From Candidatus Parcubacteria bacterium (lineage in GTDB: Bacteria; Patescibacteriota; Minisyncoccia; Phycocordibacterales; CAIZLB01), in assembly GCA_014378965.1 (NCBI GenBank), contig JACMMR010000053.1:1-8020 (forward strand): a DNA stretch of 8,020 nt, read 5' to 3'. Below the pieces are notes generated by a model that worked only from the letters and a program-made list of their open reading frames with translations, had not been told where the DNA came from and did not search any database. Numbering within the stretch: the first letter of the stretch is position 1; the number at the start of each line of letters is the position of its first letter. Positions 1-5,096 of this stretch are shown here, one piece after another. Position numbers and translations under genes: made by a program.

Positions 1-577
1 ATTCATTCTTTCCCGGCTGTTCGCCAGAAATATCCCCTGTATGAATCTTGATCCCGCGGATATTGGCTGAACCACTAATGTCTATTTTATTAGGCATTTT
101 GCAGTTGAATTCCTCGGATCGTCCGTTCGGATTCTTATGAACGACAGTGTAGTCACCTTCGGCCAATTGGACATATTTGACTCCAGACCTTTTTGAAGAG
201 GTCCAGCATCGTACTCGTCCAATCAAATCACCTTGTGAATAAAAGGTTATTTCACCTCTTCCATCGGCTTCAAAGGTAATAACAAGACTAGAAGCCTTGA
301 CCTCATCAACAATATAGCTTGAAGCTGTCTTGTCGGCCAGCACTACCTGATCGGCTGTTATTTTCCAAAGGAATTCAGCCTGGGTGACCTGATCTACTTG
401 AGCCTGAAGGCTGAATTTGTCAGCGTTTGGACCATTTTGATCTAAAACTGCAATAACAGCTGGTTTGGAGTATTCGGTCCCGGACCAGCCCCATTGGACA
501 GCATGTCCATTAAAGGCTGTTTGGGCCATAAGGGTGGAGACAAGTGAGAAAAGCAGAATAGTTGTTTTAAGGTTCAT
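1..577 (-). CDS. Secreted L,D-transpeptidase (YkuD-type), partial: 3' end beyond left edge
   Basis: An open frame of 192 codons runs from ATG at 577 to the left edge with no stop. Residues 1-18 form a signal peptide (Lys4, hydrophobic core, Leu-Met-Ala near the likely cleavage site), so the product is exported. From about residue 108 the chain looks like a YkuD L,D-transpeptidase core: a 'FYSQGDLIGRVRCWTSS' segment, 'LAEGDYTVVHKNP' (the usual 'TPxGxF' region), 'CKMPNKI', and 'RGIKIHTGD' at 174-182, which fits the family's conserved catalytic-domain histidine. The [S/T]HGC motif with the catalytic cysteine should follow 'GKNE' immediately outside the window; the single base left of the next codon is T, which is compatible with Ser. 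Such enzymes form 3-3 peptidoglycan cross-links or attach proteins to the wall. Residues 20-105 are an N-terminal region I do not recognise. It has its own promoter and no Shine-Dalgarno sequence. The family call rests on motif layout only. Confidence 0.72.
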   Translation of the reverse strand, partial: MNLKTTILLFSLVSTLMAQTAFNGHAVQWGWSGTEYSKPAVIAVLDQNGPNADKFSLQAQVDQVTQAEFLWKITADQVVLADKTASSYIVDEVKASSLVITFEADGRGEITFYSQGDLIGRVRCWTSSKRSGVKYVQLAEGDYTVVHKNPNGRSEEFNCKMPNKIDISGSANIRGIKIHTGDISGEQPGKNE

Positions 578-602
578 GTTTGTATTTGTATTTGACTTAT
601 AT

Positions 603-631
603 ATATTAGCATGATTTATATATAAAGTCAA
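603..631 (-). promoter_or_regulatory. Housekeeping-type promoter of the transpeptidase gene
   Basis: On the minus strand, a TTGACT -35 box (631-626) is followed by exactly 17 bp and a TAATAT -10 box (608-603). ATGC directly precedes the -10 box, giving an extended -10 (TGn). Transcription would start near 596 and leave a leader of about 19 nt before the ATG at 577. It shares the TTGACTTT, AAAT, ATGCTA and TATATA blocks with the promoter at 1253-1281. Confidence 0.75.
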
Positions 632-672
632 TGATTCTTTACACATATAACTCTAATATATTGTTATATTAT

Positions 673-705
673 AAAGGAAAAGCTGCATTTCCAAAGAAAT
701 GCAGC
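673..705 (-). terminator. Intrinsic terminator of the lipoprotein gene
   Basis: On the minus strand a perfect 10-bp stem, GCTGCATTTC / GAAATGCAGC (705-696 and 691-682) with a four-base TTTG loop, is followed at once by TTTTCCTTT (681-673). It begins 34 bases after the lipoprotein stop codon and just ahead of the transpeptidase promoter, so it separates the two minus-strand genes into independent units. Confidence 0.85.
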
Positions 706-739
706 GATGATTTATAGGTGTTTTCTCACCGACGGACTT

Positions 740-1180
740 TTATTTCACCACATAAGCATGAGCTTTGACATGGTATTTAGCCGATAAGTCGGCATCTGAC
801 GGAATACCACGACCAGCTTTAAGCTCGTCCAAAGCATATTGAGCGATCTCATTTTTTTGAGATTGATCATCTGTGCTCCAGATCACCGCCTGTACGTGAT
901 GATTTAGTTCCTTTTTAGTACCTGTTTGAACCCGTTTTTGACCAATCACCATTCTACCGTCAGGTTTTTGACCTGGATAGTAGGGTTTTAAGGACCGCTG
1001 TTGCTGACCACCTTGAAGCTGACGACCACCAGGGCCGAATTGACCTCCTTGTTGGCCGTAACCTTGCTGTTGGCCGATCGGTTGCCCGGTTTGGGTATCG
1101 ACATAACGAATGCGTACCATCCCACAGGACTGAAGTCCAAGGACAGCAACGAGCAAAATGACAAAATAAATGATTTTCAT
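740..1180 (-). CDS. Small Gln/Gly-rich lipoprotein of unknown function
   Basis: This encodes 146 aa from ATG at 1180. The frame is open upstream to 1225, but the start at 1180 is preferred because it puts a classic lipoprotein signal first: MK, a hydrophobic run (IIYFVILLVAVLG), then a lipobox 'LQSC' with Cys20 as the lipidated residue. Gln at the -2 position is less usual but accepted. Residues about 33-61 are low complexity, rich in Gln and Gly (GQQQGYGQQGGQ and similar), probably a flexible tether. The C-terminal half (about 70-146) looks folded, with a helix-like 'NEIAQYALDELKAGRG' and an ending rich in Val, His and Lys. I recognise no family. The gene is monocistronic: own promoter at 1253-1281, own terminator at 673-705. 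Its leader carries an inverted repeat. G+C is higher than in the plus-strand genes. It is likely membrane-anchored facing outward; function unknown. Confidence 0.8.
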   Translation of the reverse strand: MKIIYFVILLVAVLGLQSCGMVRIRYVDTQTGQPIGQQQGYGQQGGQFGPGGRQLQGGQQQRSLKPYYPGQKPDGRMVIGQKRVQTGTKKELNHHVQAVIWSTDDQSQKNEIAQYALDELKAGRGIPSDADLSAKYHVKAHAYVVK

Positions 1181-1219
1181 GATTTCTAATAGTTTGGAAT
1201 TGGTTGTTTTAGAGGGCTG

Positions 1220-1240
1220 GGTCAATCACATATATTGACC
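1220..1240. promoter_or_regulatory. Inverted repeat in the lipoprotein leader, candidate operator
   Basis: GGTCAAT (1220-1226), seven spacer bases, then ATTGACC (1234-1240) form a perfect 7-bp dyad. It lies about 6 to 26 bases downstream of the predicted minus-strand transcription start, and its right arm contains the possible -35 box of the divergent plus-strand promoter. It could be a repressor site serving both directions or a short leader hairpin. No regulator is encoded in the window. Confidence 0.35.
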
Positions 1241-1265
1241 TCACGTGCCTATATACTAGCATAAT
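1235..1265 (+). promoter_or_regulatory. Weak candidate promoter for the pilB-like gene
   Basis: TTGACC (1235-1240) and CATAAT (1260-1265) are good hexamers, but the 19-bp spacer is longer than ideal. A start near 1272 would give a leader of about 60 nt before ATG 1335. It overlaps the divergent lipoprotein promoter, so the two would compete for polymerase. No better plus-strand candidate is visible upstream of the gene. Confidence 0.3.
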
Positions 1266-1281
1266 TTGACAGAAAAGTCAA
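1253..1281 (-). promoter_or_regulatory. Housekeeping-type promoter of the lipoprotein gene
   Basis: On the minus strand TTGACT (1281-1276), a 17-bp spacer ending in ATGC, and TAGTAT (1258-1253) form a near-consensus extended -10 promoter. The predicted start is near 1246, leaving a leader of about 65 nt. The -35 region is also part of a small dyad, TTGAC-N6-GTCAA (1266-1281). Confidence 0.75.
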
Positions 1282-1334
1282 GCACAACCACCTTACCCCT
1301 AGCACAAACCATCATAAACATTTACAATACACAT

Positions 1335-3017
1335 ATGACTATAATCTTTGATGAAGATAAGAAGAATCAACAACTCAAACAAATGCGACAAGAAGAAGAT
1401 GAGCGATTGGTTAAAATGCTTTCAGATAAATATTCAATTCCCTATATCAATCTCTCTACAGTTTCTATTAACACGGATGCATTGCGTTTACTTGATCAAA
1501 ATGAAGCAAAAAAATCTGAATGCGTAGTATTTGATATTATTGGTAAAAAAATGCATCTCGCAATTTACAACCCTCAAAGTCAAAATCTTGAGGAAACAGT
1601 CGGAGATTTAAAAAGAAAAGGTTATGAAATTACTTTTCATATGACATCGATGTATAGTATTGAAAAAGCCTTTGCATTATATAAAGATCTATCTTTTGCT
1701 GTTGAAACAGAGGCAGGGTCGCTTGATATTTCTGATAATGAGATAGAAGAACTTGTTAAAAAAACACAAAGTATAACGGATATTAAAGTTTTTATTGAAG
1801 ATGCTCTAAAAGAAAAAAAGAGTCATCGACTTTCTAAGTTGTTGGCGGTAATTATGGCTGGAGGACTTTCAACATTAGCTTCAGATATTCATATTGAAGC
1901 AGAGGAAACATATTCAAAACTTCGATATCGTATTGATGGTGTTTTGATTGAAGCTACAAAGTTTGATATAGAAACATATCATTCTCTTTTGTCTCGTTTA
2001 AAACTTTTATCAGGTTTGAAGTTAAACTTGAAAGAAAACGCTCAAGATGGAAGATTTACTATTAAGATTTATACAACTGATATTGAGATTCGTGTGTCAA
2101 CAATTCCTGGAGCATATGGTGAATCAATTGTGATGCGTATTTTAAATCCAAAATCTATCTCATCCGGATTAGAAGATTTAGGAATGACAAAAAAGCTATA
2201 TGATATAGTGATGAAAGAAATTAGTCGTCCAAACGGTCTTATTCTTCTAACAGGACCAACAGGTTCAGGAAAAACAACAACATTATATGCTTTTTTAAAA
2301 AAGACCATGTCTCCTGAGTATAAAATAATTACAATTGAAGACCCTGTTGAGTATCATTTACCAGGAATTGTTCAAACTCAAGTTGATGAACACAAAGGCT
2401 ATACTTTTGCTGATGGTTTACGTTCTATCCTTCGTCAAGATCCAGACATTATACTTGTGGGTGAGATTCGAGATGGGGAAACAGCATCAACAGCAATCCA
2501 AGCTTCTCTTACTGGACACTTAGTGTTTTCAACTCTTCATACTAATAATGCAGCGGCGACATATATACGACTTATTGATTTAGGTGCTGACCCAAAAACA
2601 CTTACCTCTTCACTCCACCTTGCAATCGCACAAAGACTTATTCGAACACTTTGTTTATCATGTAGAAAACTTACTGATACTAGTGAAAAAGAAACAAAAA
2701 TAATTCAAGAAACAATAGATTCTTTAGTTGGTTATGAAGAATTTGATGAAATTAAAGAAATACCAAAACAATTATATGAAGCCGTAGGTTGTGCAGAATG
2801 TAATAATACAGGTTATAAAGGACGGATTGGAATTCATGAAGGAATTCTGTCAACAGAAAAAATAGAAAATATAATTGCAACTGGTCCAAGTGAAAGAGAA
2901 ATACGAGAAGCTGCAACAGATCAAAAATTAATCAACATGAAACAAGATGGGATTTTAAAAGTAGTGAAAGGTATTACAACAATTGATGAGCTAGAAAGAG
3001 TTGTTGATATATATTAG
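1335..3017 (+). CDS. pilB: Type IV pilus / type II secretion assembly ATPase (PilB/GspE/PulE family)
   Basis: This 560-aa cytoplasmic hexameric ATPase powers pilin polymerisation or pseudopilus assembly. Residues about 22-120 resemble the T2SSE/MshEN N-terminal domain. The N2 domain spans about 160-275 ('SDIHIEAEE', 'RYRIDGVL', 'DGRFTI', 'RVSTIPGAYGESIVMRIL'). The motor domain has Walker A GPTGSGKTTT (307-316, Lys313), the Asp box around 'TIEDPVEY', Walker B 'DIILVGEIRDGETA' (371-384, Glu377) and the His box 'TGHLVFSTLHTNN' (393-405). The tetracysteine zinc site typical of PilB/GspE, rather than PilT, is present at C440/C443 and C486/C489. Length is normal. ATG 1335 is chosen over a TTG at 1266 because the extra 23 residues are not family-like and the TTG sits in the divergent promoter. 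There is no Shine-Dalgarno sequence. No pilC, pilT or pilin gene is adjacent, so pilus versus secretion use cannot be decided here. Confidence 0.93.
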   Translation: MTIIFDEDKKNQQLKQMRQEEDERLVKMLSDKYSIPYINLSTVSINTDALRLLDQNEAKKSECVVFDIIGKKMHLAIYNPQSQNLEETVGDLKRKGYEITFHMTSMYSIEKAFALYKDLSFAVETEAGSLDISDNEIEELVKKTQSITDIKVFIEDALKEKKSHRLSKLLAVIMAGGLSTLASDIHIEAEETYSKLRYRIDGVLIEATKFDIETYHSLLSRLKLLSGLKLNLKENAQDGRFTIKIYTTDIEIRVSTIPGAYGESIVMRILNPKSISSGLEDLGMTKKLYDIVMKEISRPNGLILLTGPTGSGKTTTLYAFLKKTMSPEYKIITIEDPVEYHLPGIVQTQVDEHKGYTFADGLRSILRQDPDIILVGEIRDGETASTAIQASLTGHLVFSTLHTNNAAATYIRLIDLGADPKTLTSSLHLAIAQRLIRTLCLSCRKLTDTSEKETKIIQETIDSLVGYEEFDEIKEIPKQLYEAVGCAECNNTGYKGRIGIHEGILSTEKIENIIATGPSEREIREAATDQKLINMKQDGILKVVKGITTIDELERVVDIY

Positions 3018-3063
3018 AAAACTTTATTCGTCAATTGACTAATGAAAGACGAAAACATATTAT

Positions 3064-3096
3064 AAAAAAAGAACAGCTCCTTAAATCTCCAAGCAA
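3064..3096 (-). terminator. Intrinsic terminator formed by the closing helix of the ncRNA
   Basis: The 3' strand of the ncRNA closing helix (3096-3071) ends directly against seven consecutive U residues (3070-3064). The long RNA hairpin thus serves as its own terminator. The unit ends 46 bases before the convergent pilB stop codon. Confidence 0.6.
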
Positions 3097-3262
3097 AACT
3101 TCTTTCTTTCCAGAAAGAAGCTCAATATGTTTTCAAGGATAGCCTCAGGAATATAGCAAGCTATACACCAAAGCGTCCTCTAACTCATACCAAATCCCGG
3201 AGGGATATTGCTTGGAGACTTAAAAAGCCGATTCAATAATTTAAAAACTTTATCAAGTAACT
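3064..3262 (-). ncRNA. Structured ncRNA of about 200 nt, candidate 6S RNA-like regulator
   Basis: There is no protein gene in 3018-3290. On the minus strand a strong promoter (3297-3269) predicts a start near 3262, and a U7 tract ends the unit at 3064. Pairing by hand gives P1: 3234-3231 with 3074-3071, then 3229-3208 with 3096-3075 (22 contiguous pairs, one bulged C at 3230). P2 is ATCCC-TCC-GGGAT (3206-3194). P3 is 3193-3186 with 3129-3122, continued by an apical arm: 3180-3176/3139-3135, 3174-3170/3146-3142, 3169-3161/3156-3148 with a CTTG loop. P5 is CTTCTTTC/GAAAGAAG (3120-3099). Junction linkers are only 0-2 nt. Several pairs are G-U in this direction and would be A-C mismatches on the other strand, which supports the minus strand. 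Length, long closing stem, side hairpins and apical arm resemble 6S RNA, which sequesters the sigma70 holoenzyme. tmRNA, RNase P and SRP RNA motifs are absent. The ncRNA is fairly sure; the 6S identity is about even odds or less. Confidence 0.75.
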
Positions 3263-3268
3263 ATAACA

Positions 3269-3297
3269 AGTATAGCATATTGCTATCACCATGTCAA
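3269..3297 (-). promoter_or_regulatory. Strong promoter of the ncRNA, overlapping the ruvB start codon
   Basis: On the minus strand TTGACA (3297-3292) is a perfect -35, followed by a 17-bp spacer ending in ATGC and TATACT (3274-3269) as the -10. This is the best promoter in the window. Its -35 box covers codons 1-3 of ruvB on the other strand, so initiation here could interfere with ruvB expression. Confidence 0.8.
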
Positions 3298-4298
3298 GCG
3301 ACTTACAAATAAACAAAAATAAGGCCCCGGAAGACAAAGTTTTAGATCAAACCCTTAGACCGTCGTCTTTCAATGAGTATATTGGACAAGAAAACATTAA
3401 AAATAACCTTACAATACTACTAAAAGCAGCTAAGGGACGTAACCATGCTCCTGAGCATATTTTGTTTTATGGATCTCCAGGACTCGGTAAGACCACTTTA
3501 GCATACCTAATTGCCAAAGAGATTGGTGCACAGATGAAGGTAACTTCTGGACCCGCAATAGAACGTGTTGGGGATCTAGCATCTATTCTGACAAACTTGT
3601 CACCGGGCGATATTTTATTTATTGATGAAATACACAGACTCAATAAATCAGTTGAGGAGATTTTGTATCCCGCAATGGAGTCGGGTCAAATGGATATCAT
3701 AGTTGGAAAAGGTCCGGCAGCTCGAACTATTCAACTAGATCTCCCTCCTTTCACCCTTATTGCAGCTACAACACGTGTCGCAATGATTTCATCCCCTCTC
3801 CGATCTCGATTCTCTGGAGGTGTGTTTAAACTTGAATTTTATTCAGATAGCGAAATACAATCTATAGTCGAAAGGTCAGCAAAAATTTTAAATATTTCAT
3901 TAGATAATAAAGCGGCAACCTATATCGCGCAACGTAGTAGAAAAACTCCAAGAACCGCAAACTATTTATTAAAAAGATGTCGAGATTTGGCGCAAATATA
4001 TGAAAAAGATTTGGATGAGGATATAGTGATTGAAGCACTCAATATGATTGGAACAGATAAAGCGGGTTTAAATAAATCAGATATTGATCTTCTTGAAACA
4101 ATTATAAAAAAATATAATGGTGGACCTGTGGGTCTTTCTACTATTGCCGCCTCATTATCGGAAGATGAGGCAACTATAGAAGATTTTAATGAACCATATC
4201 TTATACAACTTGGATTTTTAGATCGTACACCTCGAGGAAGAATAGTGACAGAACTGGCCTATAACCACTTAAATATAGTATATACTAAGAATGAGTAG
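3291..4298 (+). CDS. ruvB: Holliday junction branch-migration DNA helicase RuvB
   Basis: RuvB is a hexameric AAA+ motor that, docked on RuvA, pumps DNA through Holliday junctions during recombinational repair. The product is 335 aa, the usual length. It opens with the family signature 'LRPSSFNEYIGQ' (22-33). Walker A is GSPGLGKTT (61-69, Lys67), Walker B 'ILFIDEIH' (108-115, Asp112/Glu113), sensor 1 'AATT' (158-161), and the arginine finger region 'SPLRSRF' (168-174). Sensor 2 is 'KTPRTANYLLKRCRD' (218-232), and the C-terminal winged helix has 'GGPVGLSTIAASLSED' and 'EPYLIQLGFLDRTPRGR' (301-317). After the arginine finger it reads 'RFSGGVFKLEFY', one residue longer than the familiar 'RFGIVQRLEFY'. 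The start at 3291 lacks a Shine-Dalgarno sequence, and no convincing plus-strand promoter is visible ahead of it. The last eight bases overlap ruvC. ruvA is not nearby. Confidence 0.97.
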   Translation: MSSDLQINKNKAPEDKVLDQTLRPSSFNEYIGQENIKNNLTILLKAAKGRNHAPEHILFYGSPGLGKTTLAYLIAKEIGAQMKVTSGPAIERVGDLASILTNLSPGDILFIDEIHRLNKSVEEILYPAMESGQMDIIVGKGPAARTIQLDLPPFTLIAATTRVAMISSPLRSRFSGGVFKLEFYSDSEIQSIVERSAKILNISLDNKAATYIAQRSRKTPRTANYLLKRCRDLAQIYEKDLDEDIVIEALNMIGTDKAGLNKSDIDLLETIIKKYNGGPVGLSTIAASLSEDEATIEDFNEPYLIQLGFLDRTPRGRIVTELAYNHLNIVYTKNE

Positions 4299-4797
4299 TT
4301 CTACTGAAAAAATTATACTCTCGATAGACCCTGGGTATGAGAGGCTTGGTTTATGTATTTTAAGGAAAGATTTAGTAACCAAAAAAATGAATATTTTACA
4401 TTCTGAATGTTTTAAAACCGCAAAAGAGTTAGTTTTTCAGGATAGGTTGTTTATAATCGGTACACACATAGAAGAATTAATTAAAAAATATAAACCGTCA
4501 AATATGGCAATAGAAAGTTTGTTTATGGGCACAAACCAAAAGACAGCACTAAAAGTATCTGAGGTTAAAGGTGTTTTAATATATATATCTAAAAAAAATA
4601 GCTTACATGTTTTTGAATACACCCCACTTCAAATAAAATCAGCTATCACAGGATCAGGCCGAAGTGATAAAATTGCGGTACAAAAAATGCTGTATTTGTT
4701 ATTACCTGAGCTAAAAAATATATCGAAAAAAATTGATGATGAGTATGATGCAATAGCTTGTGGATTGACACACTTTGCATTCGAAAGAGTATTGTGA
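4291..4797 (+). CDS. ruvC: Holliday junction resolvase RuvC
   Basis: RuvC is a dimeric RNase H-fold endonuclease that cuts Holliday junctions symmetrically, in concert with RuvAB. The product is 168 aa, within the normal range. The four expected acidic residues are visible: Asp13 in 'ILSIDPGYERLG', Glu75 in 'NMAIESLFMG', and Asp150 and Asp153 in 'DDEYDAIACGLTH'. The 'TNQKTALKVSEVKGVL' region (81-96) matches the family's helix with conserved Ala-rich positions, although it is less Ala-rich here. ATG at 4291 sits inside the ruvB end (8-bp overlap), which implies translational coupling and replaces a Shine-Dalgarno signal. The stop is TGA, so TGA is read as stop in this organism. Usual neighbours are ruvA and ruvB; here ruvA is missing between or beside them. 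Confidence 0.95.
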   Translation: MSSSTEKIILSIDPGYERLGLCILRKDLVTKKMNILHSECFKTAKELVFQDRLFIIGTHIEELIKKYKPSNMAIESLFMGTNQKTALKVSEVKGVLIYISKKNSLHVFEYTPLQIKSAITGSGRSDKIAVQKMLYLLLPELKNISKKIDDEYDAIACGLTHFAFERVL

Positions 4798-4813
4798 TTA
4801 AATATCTATCAAG

Positions 4814-5080
4814 ATGTCTAAAAAAATCCAAACCGATAAACCAGAGGAAAAAAATAATATTAAAGCTGAAGATTTAATTGTAGCTGATCTTGGAATAGAT
4901 TTAACAGATGATGACTTACTTATAACAACTGAGGAAACAATAACTGTTGTTATAGAGGATGACGAAGGACTACTAGAAGACGAAGAGTTTTTATTGGGTA
5001 CACAAAAAAGTAAGAAGAAAAAAACAAGTGATGATGATGATATTGAGGATTTTGATAGTTATTTTTTTCAAGAGGAATAG
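4814..5080 (+). CDS. Highly acidic small hypothetical protein
   Basis: An 88-aa product sits in the operon between ruvC (16-bp gap) and the PBP gene (16-bp gap). Twenty-nine residues are Asp or Glu against ten Lys, so it is strongly negatively charged. The first 20 residues are Lys/Glu mixed; 'DLIVADLGIDLTDDDLLITT' follows, then an acidic stretch to about 60, a basic patch KSKKKK (65-70), an Asp run (73-76) and an aromatic end 'FDSYFFQEE'. There is no signal peptide, membrane segment or cysteine. I recognise no family. The composition suggests a disordered cytoplasmic protein, perhaps a binding partner of a DNA- or envelope-related neighbour, but that is conjecture. Its reality is supported by tight operon spacing and same-strand placement between two certain genes. 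Confidence 0.72.
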   Translation: MSKKIQTDKPEEKNNIKAEDLIVADLGIDLTDDDLLITTEETITVVIEDDEGLLEDEEFLLGTQKSKKKKTSDDDDIEDFDSYFFQEE

Positions 5081-5096
5081 GTGATACTATATAGAT

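Noticed and set aside
592..626. Plus-strand promoter from TTGACT at 592
   Set aside because: The TA-rich run gives only poor -10 matches at 17-18 bp, and no plus-strand gene follows. The symmetry arises because the minus-strand promoter lies in a TATA-rich dyad.
1181..1225. Upstream start extending the lipoprotein by 15 residues
   Set aside because: It would bury the signal peptide behind a polar segment. The start at 1180 gives a normal lipoprotein signal.
1266..1334. TTG start extending the pilB-like protein by 23 residues
   Set aside because: The TTG lies in the divergent promoter and upstream of the likely plus-strand start. The added Thr-rich residues are unlike the family N-terminus. 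ATG 1335 is preferred.
3027..3053. Hairpin after pilB as an intrinsic terminator
   Set aside because: Six base pairs with a 15-base loop and no T tract following on the plus strand.
3064..3262. tmRNA, RNase P RNA or SRP RNA identity for the intergenic RNA
   Set aside because: There is no tRNA-like ends or tag frame, no 'GAGGAAAGUC' RNase P core, and no SRP GGAA-loop domain with its conserved flanks.
4291..4797. Recoding of UGA as glycine (as in Gracilibacteria/Absconditabacteria)
   Set aside because: All long genes are intact, use GGN for conserved glycines, and contain no in-frame TGA; ruvC ends at TGA in the right place.
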